Assembly: GCA_965216645.1 (NCBI GenBank)
Contig: CBDCGJ010000063.1
Location: forward strand, 1-64,000
Direction of reading: 5' to 3'
Source: CBDCGJ01 sp965216645
Lineage (GTDB): Bacteria > Pseudomonadota > Alphaproteobacteria > GCA-2731375
DNA: 64,000 nt
Shown here: one piece after another, positions 46,091 to 53,764 of the stretch
Layout: each line of letters starts with the position of its first letter
Position numbering within the stretch: the stretch's first letter is position 1
Translations under genes and position numbers: made by a program
Notes under the pieces: generated by a model
The model's input: the letters and a program-made list of their open reading frames with translations, nothing else
Databases searched by the model: none
What the model was told of the DNA's origin: nothing

Positions 46091-47329
46091 TCAGCGCGGG
46101 CCGAACAATTCGGCGATATCGCTCTTGACCGCGGCGACCAAAGCCGCCGGTTCGTCGCGCAAGGCTTGTAGGCAGGGCACCGGCTGATCGGTCAGGCGCC
46201 GCACCAGTCCCGGGTCGCGGCGCTTCGGCGTGTTGGGCAGGTCGGCGACGCCGACGCCGAGCGAGCCCATACAGCCGACCCGGCCGTCGGCGGCTTGCCG
46301 CAACTTGGCCAGGCCGCAGGGCGCGTGACAATGCTCGCCCTCATAGGGTACCTGCCAGGCGCGGAGATTCTCGAAACGGCCCTGCAAAACGTCGCCCGGC
46401 GCGGAACTGTAGACCGCCAGGCCGGGTGTGCCCGACAGCTTGCTCATATGCGCCGGCCCCGAATCGGCCATCACCACATAATCCAGCTTGGCGATCTCCG
46501 CGATCAGGGCGCCGATGGACTCGAAACCCTCCCGCACACCGACCCGCTCTTTCAAGGCCGGATCGAGCCGGGCCGCGGTCAACCGGCCCTGCTCCTGGAA
46601 GCGGTTGAGGTAGAGGGTTACGGCGCAGTCGTCCGCCAGCGCCTCGGCGAGCGCCGCGACCGTCTCCGCCGGTAGGGTTCGAAGCGGTGAGGAAGCGATC
46701 GGGAAAATGCCCACCGCCGGCCGCGGGTTCGGTGTTGTCGCGCGGCGGCGGCCGGGAAACCGCTCGCTCGGCCGCAGGCCAAAGGCATCGAGCAGGTCCG
46801 CTTCCATGTCGATCGGCCAAAGTTCGATGTCGCGCCGGCCCGGCAGATGGGCCAGGTCGATCACATGATCCCAGGTCTTCAGCGCCTTTTCCGCGAGCCA
46901 GAGACTATGCACCCGGAAGGCGCGGTCGAGGAGGAAGATATCGCTCGACGCCTCGGTGCAGGCGACGCCGACGGTCTTGGCTTGACGCTGGTCGACGAAC
47001 GCCTGCAGGAAAAACCAGATGCAGACATTATTGCCCAAGGCTTGGCTCGGCAGGATGAACAGCACCCGTTTGCCGGTGACGTCGACGCTGGACCAAGCCG
47101 CCGGATCCAGACAGTCGAGCTGACGGCCCTGGTCGTGAATACGGAAGATTTCGGGGTTCGCCGCCAATACCTGGCTGACCAGCTGGCGGGAGCTGGTTAG
47201 GTAACGCGCCCGCCGCCGCCCTTTCTGCAGGCTCGCGGCCGAGGCGTTGGACGGCTGGAACTCGAACGGCGTCTTGGCCGAGAAGGCGACCAGCCGGGTT
47301 CGCGAGGGCAGGGTGGTTTCCGTCGTCAC
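46091..47329 (-). CDS. Glycosyltransferase family 9 (heptosyltransferase-like)
   Basis: 412 aa with a GTG start at 47329. RVLFILPSQALGNNVCIWFFLQAFVD resembles the N-terminal donor-domain loop. VGIFPIASSPLRTLPAETVAALAEALADDCAVTLYL and KLDYVVMADSGPAHMSKLSGTPGLAVYSSAPGDVLQGRFENL carry the DSGPAH motif of ADP-heptose:LPS heptosyltransferases. A C-terminal Cys-containing segment (HCHAPCGLAKLRQAADGRVGCMGSLG) is unusual. Likely adds a sugar to a surface polysaccharide. Nine bp after thiE on the same strand. Confidence 0.85.
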   Translation of the reverse strand: MTTETTLPSRTRLVAFSAKTPFEFQPSNASAASLQKGRRRARYLTSSRQLVSQVLAANPEIFRIHDQGRQLDCLDPAAWSSVDVTGKRVLFILPSQALGNNVCIWFFLQAFVDQRQAKTVGVACTEASSDIFLLDRAFRVHSLWLAEKALKTWDHVIDLAHLPGRRDIELWPIDMEADLLDAFGLRPSERFPGRRRATTPNPRPAVGIFPIASSPLRTLPAETVAALAEALADDCAVTLYLNRFQEQGRLTAARLDPALKERVGVREGFESIGALIAEIAKLDYVVMADSGPAHMSKLSGTPGLAVYSSAPGDVLQGRFENLRAWQVPYEGEHCHAPCGLAKLRQAADGRVGCMGSLGVGVADLPNTPKRRDPGLVRRLTDQPVPCLQALRDEPAALVAAVKSDIAELFGPR

Positions 47330-47338
47330 TTTCCGGCC

Positions 47339-47926
47339 CTACTCGAACAGCGAGATGCCGGCGATCCCGGCCAGACCGAAGGGCGCCAGCCGCTTGCCGG
47401 TTTCCGCGTCGACGCCGCCCAGGGCATAGATTGGCAGGTCGATGCCGGCGATCAGGCGCGCGAAGCGATGCAGGCCCAACGCCGGCGCGCCGGGGTGACT
47501 AGCGGTGGCGAAAACGGGCGAGACCAAGGCCGCGTCGACCCCGAGCCGCCAGGCCCGCATCAGGGCGCGCCGGGAATGGGCGGCGGCGGTCAGGAAACGA
47601 ACCGCGCCGTTCGTAGGCCGCTCCAACTGATATTCCGGCAGATGCACGCCGTCGGCGCCGACCCGCCGGGCAAGAGCGCTGTCGCCAGCGATCAGCAGGA
47701 TCAGGCCCCGACGCCGGCACAATGTCGCCACCCGCCCAGCCAGTTCGCCGCGGTTCGGCGCCTCATAGTGGCGGAAGATGACGCCGTCGCCGGGCCGGAG
47801 GCGACCGATCGCGGTAAGCGGGTCCGGCGTCCGCCGCGCGTCGGTCAAATACCAGCGGGACGGCAACTGCCGCCGTTCGGCGAGCGGGCGTTTGAGTGCG
47901 GCGGGGGGCGGTGCTAGGTTCGACAT
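47339..47926 (-). CDS. Thiamine-phosphate synthase family protein
   Basis: 195 aa, a TIM-barrel of ThiE/TenI type: PLTAIGRLRPGDGVIFRHYEAPNRGELAGRVATLCRRRGLILLIAGDSALARRVGADGVHLPE has the GADGVHLPE phosphate-site motif. VSPVFATASHPGAPALGLHRFARLIAGIDLPIYALGGVDAETGKRL is the C-terminal part with GGV. It lacks some residues of true ThiE (shorter N-terminus), so it could be a TenI-like paralogue. No other thiamine genes are nearby. Confidence 0.82.
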   Translation of the reverse strand: MSNLAPPPAALKRPLAERRQLPSRWYLTDARRTPDPLTAIGRLRPGDGVIFRHYEAPNRGELAGRVATLCRRRGLILLIAGDSALARRVGADGVHLPEYQLERPTNGAVRFLTAAAHSRRALMRAWRLGVDAALVSPVFATASHPGAPALGLHRFARLIAGIDLPIYALGGVDAETGKRLAPFGLAGIAGISLFE

Positions 47927-47968
47927 GCCGGCAGATTACGGCAGTCCGGGGCAAAGAGGAATTTTAAA

Positions 47969-48676
47969 GTGAGCGAAGCATTGCAGCGACCGGCGGCATT
48001 CGACGCCGCCGCCAATCTGGCGGCGGTCGGCCGGCAGATCGAGGAGGCCCGGCGGGATAGCGAGCTGGCGGCCCCGGCGGTGACCTTGGTCGCGGTCTCG
48101 AAAACCAAGCCGGCGGACTTGATCGAGCAAGTCATCGCCGCCGGCCAGCAGGTCTTCGGCGAAAACCGGGTTCAGGAGGCGGCGGAGAAATGGCCGGCCC
48201 TGAAGGCGCGCCATAGCGATATCGAGCTGCATCTCATCGGGCCGCTGCAAACCAACAAGGCGCGCCGGGCGGTGGAGCTGTTCGACGTGATCGAAACCGT
48301 CGATCGACCGAAGCTGGCCCGCCATCTCGCCCGGCTGATGACGGAGACGGGGCGCCGCCTGCCGATCTATGTCCAGGTCAATACCGGCGACGAGGCGCAG
48401 AAGGCCGGGGTGGCGCTGGACGCCGCCGACGGCTTGATTGCGCTCTGCCGGGAGGAGCTTGGGCTCGAGGTCGCGGGCTTGATGTGTATCCCGCCGGTGG
48501 GCGAGAGCCCGGCACCCCATTTCGCCCTGCTGCGTAAGATCGCCGCCCGCAATGGCGTCGCCAACCTATCCATGGGGATGAGCGCGGATTTCGCCACCGC
48601 CATCGGCTTCGGGGCCACCCATGTTCGGGTCGGTACGGCGATATTCGGCGCGCGGCCGCCGCTCACACAATCCTGA
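47969..48676 (+). CDS. YggS/PLPBP-family pyridoxal-phosphate homeostasis protein
   Basis: 235 aa. VTLVAVSKTKPADLIEQVIAAGQQVFGENRVQEAAEKWPAL contains the PLP-binding Lys (VSKT) and the GENRVQE signature. HLIGPLQTNKARRAVELFDVIETVDRPKLA, LPIYVQVNTGDEAQKAGV and SMGMSADFATAIGFGATHVRVGTAIFG complete the barrel. It buffers cellular pyridoxal phosphate. Divergent from thiE (42 bp apart). Its end overlaps the L,D-transpeptidase stop by 14 bp. Confidence 0.95.
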   Translation: MSEALQRPAAFDAAANLAAVGRQIEEARRDSELAAPAVTLVAVSKTKPADLIEQVIAAGQQVFGENRVQEAAEKWPALKARHSDIELHLIGPLQTNKARRAVELFDVIETVDRPKLARHLARLMTETGRRLPIYVQVNTGDEAQKAGVALDAADGLIALCREELGLEVAGLMCIPPVGESPAPHFALLRKIAARNGVANLSMGMSADFATAIGFGATHVRVGTAIFGARPPLTQS

Positions 48677-49172
48677 GCCGGGTCGCCGGCCCGCAGTCCC
48701 GCAGAACCGCCCGCAGATCGGCATCGGCAAGCGCCAGGCACCCCTCCGTCGGCCGCCAATCCGGCCGCGCCAGATGCAGGAAGATGGCGCTGCCCCGTCC
48801 CGGCACCACCGGATCGTCGTTATGGCCCAGCACGACGATCAGATCGTAGATATGGTCGTCGCGCCAAAGCGCCTCATGGCGCGCCGGATAGGGCCGGGTT
48901 ACCGGCCGGTTATAGGCCGCGTCCGCCGGATCGTCGCACCAGCCGTCGTTCGGGTCCAGGGGTTTTGCCGTCAAACCGGTCGCCGGTGACGTCAATCGGT
49001 CGGGCCGGTAGTAGAGCCAGCGCAGGGGATAGCTGCCGAGGGGCGTGGCGCCGTCGCCTTCCTGTTTTGCCGTCGCCGGCCGGGCGCCGCCGCGGCCAAT
49101 GGCGCAACGGTAACGAACGCCGGCGCAGACCAGGGTCCGCGCCGCGCAATCGGCGACGATCTCCTCCAACAT
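48663..49172 (-). CDS. L,D-transpeptidase (YkuD) family protein
   Basis: 169 aa without a signal peptide. RCAIGRGGARPATAKQEGDGATPLGSYPLRWLYYRPDR is the N-terminal YkuD part. The catalytic region is IVVLGHNDDPVVPGRGSAIFLHLARPDWRPTEGCLALADADL, with His and the nucleophilic Cys in TEGC (the usual SxGC). These enzymes crosslink or modify peptidoglycan. Lack of a visible export signal suggests a start-site error or a cytoplasmic variant. Follows the Pro/Ala-rich gene's far end by 8 bp. Confidence 0.88.
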   Translation of the reverse strand: MLEEIVADCAARTLVCAGVRYRCAIGRGGARPATAKQEGDGATPLGSYPLRWLYYRPDRLTSPATGLTAKPLDPNDGWCDDPADAAYNRPVTRPYPARHEALWRDDHIYDLIVVLGHNDDPVVPGRGSAIFLHLARPDWRPTEGCLALADADLRAVLRDCGPATRLRIV

Positions 49173-49180
49173 AACGGGGA

Positions 49181-49987
49181 TTACTGTACCGGCTTACGGG
49201 TGCCGTAGAAACCTTGCAGGACCTGATGCATTTCCATACCGCGGCGATGCTGTGCCGGGCTCGGCAGGCTTTCGGCCGGTGCGGCCGCACTCGGCCGGGT
49301 GCCGACCGGGAACGCGGTCACCTTGGGTCGGGGCGCCGCCGCGGGCACGGGGGCCGTGGCGGGAGCCGCCGTCTGACCGGCCGGCTTGGCGTTCAGGCTG
49401 CGCATCAGGGCTTGGAAGGCGGCGGGCGACAAGGTCGGCGCCGGTTTCCGCGCCGCCGCCAGGGCCGCCTGCTGCTGCGCTGGCGTCAACCGGTCCGCAC
49501 CGGCCGGCGGCGGGGCGATGGGTGTTTGTGCCGCCGGAATTTGGGCCACGGGCGTTTGGACAGCGGGCGATTGCGCCACAGGCGGCGCGTTCTTCGCGGC
49601 CGGCTCCGTGACCTTGGCCACCATATTGCCGATCAGGTCGTTGCCCGTGCCCTGCTCGATGGCGGCGCTGACCACGGCGCTGGCCAGGCCGATCGGCCCG
49701 CCGTAAAGGGTGCCGCCGGCGATGCGCGACCCGGGCGAGATTTGGTCGTCGGTGAAGGCCCGGTACAACGAGCCGACGACCGGCAAATGCTGCAGCGGAT
49801 TGACGATATCCACCAGGTCGCCGAAGTTGAAGCCGTCCTTGCCCCAGAACTCGCTCTGGGCCCCGGGTTTGCCGGTGCCGGCGCGGAAATCGACGATGCC
49901 GTTCGACGGCTTGTCCTCGTAAAGGACCCCGCCGCGCTCCCGCATCTCATAGCCCACCGCGGGCAATAATGTCGTCGCTGTGCTCAT
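49181..49987 (-). CDS. Conserved hypothetical protein with Pro/Ala-rich linker
   Basis: 268 aa from the ATG at 49987. The N-terminal ~135 residues contain a conserved glycine-rich hydrophobic segment (DLVDIVNPLQHLPVVGSLYRAFTDDQISPGSRIAGGTLYGGPIGLASAVVSAAIEQGTGNDLIG) that I recall from hypothetical proteins in Rhodospirillales. A repetitive linker (PPVAQSPAVQTPVAQIPAAQTPIAPPPAG) and a basic Ala/Pro-rich tail follow. Possibly membrane-associated. Function unknown. Confidence 0.75.
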   Translation of the reverse strand: MSTATTLLPAVGYEMRERGGVLYEDKPSNGIVDFRAGTGKPGAQSEFWGKDGFNFGDLVDIVNPLQHLPVVGSLYRAFTDDQISPGSRIAGGTLYGGPIGLASAVVSAAIEQGTGNDLIGNMVAKVTEPAAKNAPPVAQSPAVQTPVAQIPAAQTPIAPPPAGADRLTPAQQQAALAAARKPAPTLSPAAFQALMRSLNAKPAGQTAAPATAPVPAAAPRPKVTAFPVGTRPSAAAPAESLPSPAQHRRGMEMHQVLQGFYGTRKPVQ

Positions 49988-50221
49988 CACATACCTCTCC
50001 GGCAAACGCGTAGCAAGTTCCGGGCCAGTATGATATATACATGATTTCAACTAGTTAGCACTTCTCCATAACCGCTCTATCCGCCTTATTTACCGGGCTA
50101 CCCGGCAAAACCGGCCGGCTCCGTCCGTTGAGACCGGTCCAACACAAGGCTTTATCGCCGCCGTCACTTCGGCTATTCCTCGTTGAATGATTTTTTATGG
50201 AGCGAGATACGTCCGAGAGTT

Positions 50222-50614
50222 ATGAACTGGCCCGACGACGCCGACGGCGGCGTGTTCCGAAAATTGCAGAAGTTGGATTTCGATTTCTCCGTTGAGCATT
50301 TCGTTTCATTTTTCCTGCAATTCCGGCAGTGGCCACCTTGGATTGACTGTCTGCGCGCGATCGGACCGGAGTTCTTCATCTATCGAATCTACGAACCGGA
50401 GGATATACGAGCCGAGCGTGCGGATTATAAACGCGATATCGGTTTCGTCCTGGTCCAAAAAAAGACCATGGTCGAGTATGCAACGATCGTTATTTTGCAG
50501 GAAAAACTGTCTCAGATGCTCAAACCGTTTCAGGTTCGTTGCGGCAGTTGGGGCGTCGACGCCGTCGACCCTCAGACCGGCGAGAAACAGTTCGTGTCGA
50601 AACTGAATCACTGA
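50222..50614 (+). CDS. RraB-family protein, copy 1
   Basis: 130 aa from the ATG at 50222. The core WPDDADGGVFRKLQKLDFDFSVEHFVSFFLQFRQWPPWID matches the RraB (RNase E inhibitor B) fold signature D-x-D-G-x-V-x-R-x-L...GFDF...I-x-F-x-V-x-F-x-x-WP. The neighbouring gene encodes a paralogue (32-35% identical by eye over 110 aa). Similar RraB-like proteins are common in Proteobacteria with unclear roles. An RNase-modulating or immunity-type role is speculation. Confidence 0.75.
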   Translation: MNWPDDADGGVFRKLQKLDFDFSVEHFVSFFLQFRQWPPWIDCLRAIGPEFFIYRIYEPEDIRAERADYKRDIGFVLVQKKTMVEYATIVILQEKLSQMLKPFQVRCGSWGVDAVDPQTGEKQFVSKLNH

Positions 50615-50650
50615 GTGGGGCGGGATCGACGTGGAGGTGCAGGGCGCCAA

Positions 50651-50995
50651 ATGACCGACTTGGAATGGCCGGACAACGCGGAAGGCGGCGTGTTTCGCAG
50701 CTTGCAAGCGGACAATTTTGATTTCTCAACGCCGGCCGTGGTGGATTTCAATGTCGATTTCGTCGACTGGCCGCCACCCGAGGCAGCGGTCGATCTGTTG
50801 CGCGCACGCTACGGCGAATGCGAGGTGATTCCACCGGAAATGGGGGAGGACGGGTCCGAATGGGGAGGTTATCTCCAGATCCAGATCGAGATGTTGGTCG
50901 TTTATAACGACGTGGTGATCACCCAATACGCCCTCAGTCAGCTCATGAAACCCTATGGCGGCATCTGCGAAAGCTGGGGCCTATTCGGCCCGTAA
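50651..50995 (+). CDS. RraB-family protein, copy 2
   Basis: 114 aa from the ATG at 50651, with GGAGG 15 bp upstream. LEWPDNAEGGVFRSLQADNFDFSTPAVVDFNVDFVDWPPPEAAVDLL matches the RraB core more closely than its upstream neighbour. The C-terminus (QLMKPYGGICESWGLFGP) parallels copy 1 (QMLKPFQVRCGSWGVDAV). The two genes are 36 bp apart and probably arose by tandem duplication. Its 3' end overlaps the convergent Nudix gene by 15 bp. Confidence 0.78.
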   Translation: MTDLEWPDNAEGGVFRSLQADNFDFSTPAVVDFNVDFVDWPPPEAAVDLLRARYGECEVIPPEMGEDGSEWGGYLQIQIEMLVVYNDVVITQYALSQLMKPYGGICESWGLFGP

Positions 50996-51442
50996 CGCCG
51001 CGCCGGCGCGCGTCAGGATGGCGGGGATATCGTCCGGATACACCTCCGCCATCGTCCGCGCCAGCTCGTCGAGCGGCCACCAGCGGTGTTCGATCATCAT
51101 CTTGTGCTCGTGTTCGCTCCAGCCGTCCCGGCTCAGGGGCTCATTGGGTGCGGTGACGTGATAGAACAACTCGACCGCCCAAACTTCGTCCCCGTCCGGC
51201 AGGGTCAGGACGAAGCGCCGCTCGGCTACCGGCGGCGACAGCCGCGCGACGGTGAAGCCGGTCTCCTCCGCCAACTCCCGCCGCGCCGCCTGCGCGAAAC
51301 TCTCCCCCGGCTCCAACGCGCCGCCCGGCGTCGCCCAATAGTCCCTCTCCCCGCCGGCTCCATCGCCGTGACGGAAGCGAAACAACAGCACCGCCCCCGC
51401 CCGATCCGTCACCAACAACCGCGCCGACGGCCGCTCCCGCAT
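50981..51442 (-). CDS. Nudix hydrolase
   Basis: 153 aa. The Nudix box G-x5-E-x7-REUXEEXGU is GGALEPGESFAQAARRELAEETGF (residues ~40-63), complete with all catalytic acids. The N-terminus RPSARLLVTDRAGAVLLFRFRHGDG and the C-terminal WWPLDELARTMAEVYPDDIPAIL are typical of MutT-like enzymes. Substrate unknown; likely a nucleoside-diphosphate derivative. Confidence 0.93.
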   Translation of the reverse strand: MRERPSARLLVTDRAGAVLLFRFRHGDGAGGERDYWATPGGALEPGESFAQAARRELAEETGFTVARLSPPVAERRFVLTLPDGDEVWAVELFYHVTAPNEPLSRDGWSEHEHKMMIEHRWWPLDELARTMAEVYPDDIPAILTRAGAALRAE

Positions 51443-51494
51443 GGCTATTTCCTCGCTGACATATCCGATTCAGGCCGACTTAGATATCACACAC

Positions 51495-53363
51495 TCACCC
51501 TTCCGCCAAGAACCCGCCCGACTGCATGCGCCAAAGACGGGCGTAGCGGCCGTTTGGTTTTTGGATCAAGTCGTCATGGCGGCCGTCTTCGACGATGCGG
51601 CCTTGCTCCATGACGATGATCCGGTCCATCTGCCGCAGGGTCGAAAGGCGGTGGGCGATGGCGATCACCGTCTTGTCGGCGACGATTTCCGCCAAGGCGT
51701 CCTGGATCGCCTGCTCGCTCTCGCTGTCGAGGGCGGCGGTGGCTTCGTCCAGGATCAGGATCGGCGCGTCCTTCAGGATCGCGCGGGCGAGGCCCAGACG
51801 CTGCTTCTGCCCGCCGGAGAGCTTGACGCCGCGCTCGCCCACATGGGCATCGTAACCGCGCCGGCCTTGGTCGTCCGCGAGCTCGAGGATGAAGTCGTGG
51901 GCGCTGGCGTGGCGGGCCGCGGCTTCGACCTCTTCCATCGACGCGTCGAGCTGGCCATAGCGGATATTGTCCAGGATCGAGCGGTGGAAGAGATAGCTCT
52001 CCTGCGTCACCACCGTGATGGCCCGGCGTAACGAATCCTGGGTGACCTCGGCGATGTTCTGACCGTCGATGCGGATCTCGCCCCGCTGAATGTCGTAGGC
52101 CCGCATGATCAGATTGGTCAGGGTCGACTTACCGGCACCGCTGGCACCGACCAGGCCGACCTTCTGCCCGGCGGGGACGATCAGGTCGAAGCCGTTCAAG
52201 GCTGGGTTCGCCTCGCTGGCCTCACCGTCTTCGCCACCGCCATAGCTGAAGGACACCTTGCGGAACTCGATCGACGGCGGCCGCCCGCCGGTCCGCAAGC
52301 TAGCGGCGTCGGGTCGGTCGGTCACCGAATGCGGCCGGGTCAGGATCTCCATACCCTCCTGCACATTGCCGAGATTTTCCGAAATGTTGGAGACCTCATA
52401 CATGATCCAGCCCGATTGGAAGGTCGCCTGCAAGACCATGGGCAGGGCCATGGCCAGGGCGGCGATGCCCGACTGTCCTTGCGTCTCGATCAGCCAGAAG
52501 CCGACCAACGCGGTCGCCAGCAACAGCGCCGTGTTGAGCAGATCGACGATCAGGCTCATGGTCCAGATCGTCCGGTTGGCGAGACGCGCACTGCGGCTGT
52601 GTTGGCGCAGCAGGCCCAACATACGCGCGTCCTCGTCCGACGTGCGGGTGAAATACTTGATCGGCAGGGCATTGGTGAAGACGTCCACCAGCTGCCCCAT
52701 GAAGGTGCTGAAGTCTTCCGAATAGGCCTTGGACTGCGCCTTGACCCGCGGCGTGTAACGCCACAGCACCAGCACATAGCCGATCAGCCAGAGCACCAGC
52801 GGCAGGGCCAGCCAGAGCGAGACGTCGAACAGGAACCAGAGATTGCTGACCGTGAACACAGCGGCGAACCAAACCGCGCCGATGGTCGAGCGCACGGCGT
52901 CGCGCAGGCAGGGTCCGGTCTGCTGCACCTTGTTGGCGATGCGGCCGGCGAAATCGTTCTGGAAAAACGAGAGCGGCTGCCGCGCCGTGTACCAGTAGAG
53001 CTGATGCCGCACCAGATTGCCCACGAAGGGGATATAGATCAGGTGATAGAAGACCTCCGCCAAGGTACCGGTGACAAAGCGGACGGCGAGCAGCGCCGCG
53101 CCCAGCCACAGCATGGCGGCACCGTATTGCCCGTCCTCCACCAACGCGCCGACATACCAGAACATCACCGAAATCAGGGCGGCGAACAGCCCTTCGGTGA
53201 CGGCGATGACCGTGGCCGGCCCCTTCACCTGGCGCAGGAAATACCAGATGAAGGGCCAGAGTTCGTCCGGCAGGCGGTCGATCCCGTCCGCCGGAATGCG
53301 GTCGATGTCGAGACGCAGGCGCGCGTCCCATTTCTTCGCCGCGGTGGTAAATGCATGAAACAT
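51495..53363 (-). CDS. ABC transporter, fused permease and ATPase (ABCB-like exporter)
   Basis: 622 aa. The membrane half (residues ~40-340) has about six helices. The ATPase half has Walker A GLVGASGAGKSTL, signature motif VKLSGGQKQRLGLARAI, Walker B ILILDEATAALD and H-loop IAIAHRLSTL. It is a half-transporter that must dimerise. There is no N-terminal C39 peptidase domain. Substrate unknown. Co-directional with the M6-type protease gene and a 51-codon ORF upstream. Confidence 0.95.
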   Translation of the reverse strand: MFHAFTTAAKKWDARLRLDIDRIPADGIDRLPDELWPFIWYFLRQVKGPATVIAVTEGLFAALISVMFWYVGALVEDGQYGAAMLWLGAALLAVRFVTGTLAEVFYHLIYIPFVGNLVRHQLYWYTARQPLSFFQNDFAGRIANKVQQTGPCLRDAVRSTIGAVWFAAVFTVSNLWFLFDVSLWLALPLVLWLIGYVLVLWRYTPRVKAQSKAYSEDFSTFMGQLVDVFTNALPIKYFTRTSDEDARMLGLLRQHSRSARLANRTIWTMSLIVDLLNTALLLATALVGFWLIETQGQSGIAALAMALPMVLQATFQSGWIMYEVSNISENLGNVQEGMEILTRPHSVTDRPDAASLRTGGRPPSIEFRKVSFSYGGGEDGEASEANPALNGFDLIVPAGQKVGLVGASGAGKSTLTNLIMRAYDIQRGEIRIDGQNIAEVTQDSLRRAITVVTQESYLFHRSILDNIRYGQLDASMEEVEAAARHASAHDFILELADDQGRRGYDAHVGERGVKLSGGQKQRLGLARAILKDAPILILDEATAALDSESEQAIQDALAEIVADKTVIAIAHRLSTLRQMDRIIVMEQGRIVEDGRHDDLIQKPNGRYARLWRMQSGGFLAEG

Positions 53364-53426
53364 GAATCCATCTTTCTGCTGAGCAGGGAAGACGGACAGT
53401 CGATCTCGTTATCTGCGAGGGGGGGT

Positions 53427-53452
53427 CTGTCGGCCTTCCGAAACGCCGACAG
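53427..53452. promoter_or_regulatory. 8-bp hairpin between the small ORF and the ABC transporter
   Basis: CTGTCGGC (53427-53434) pairs exactly with GCCGACAG (53445-53452) around a 10-nt loop, 64 bp before the ABC transporter start. Another stem (ACCGGG-ACAAAG-CCCGGT) lies inside the upstream small ORF. Together they suggest RNA-level control of the exporter. No T-tract follows, so it is not a classic terminator. Confidence 0.4.
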
Positions 53453-53473
53453 AGAAAGTAGGAATGTCTGCTG

Positions 53474-53629
53474 TCAGCGGGTGACGTAGGGGGTCGGGAA
53501 AACCCGAAGGTTACCGGGCTTTGTCCCGGTTTCCTCACCGCTGCCGATCCGACTCCGGCCGAGAACAGCGGCAAGCACCGGGGACGCCCAAACGTCCATG
53601 GCGATATCTGCTTGTTCCCGATCGATCAC
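53474..53629 (-). CDS. Candidate 51-aa small protein or leader peptide
   Basis: A GTG start at 53629 has GGAGAG about seven bases upstream. The product begins MIDREQADIAMDVWASPVLA and ends FPTPYVTR, with a hydrophobic stretch (ASPVLAAVLG) and a Gly/Thr-rich middle (GSGEETGTKPGN). It resembles no family I know. It lies in the 400-bp gap between the protease and ABC exporter genes on the same strand. It may be a leader ORF, a secreted peptide or chance. Confidence 0.35.
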   Translation of the reverse strand: MIDREQADIAMDVWASPVLAAVLGRSRIGSGEETGTKPGNLRVFPTPYVTR

Positions 53630-53764
53630 GAAATCTCTCCAACTAGAAATTGGACGCCGCTTATAGCGGACGCGGCTTGGCGGCGCAAGGAAAAAGGTAA
53701 CGGGACCGGTACTATTCTCGGCAGACAGGCGGCCGGCCCCGCATGACGCGATTCGGCGATGGGG

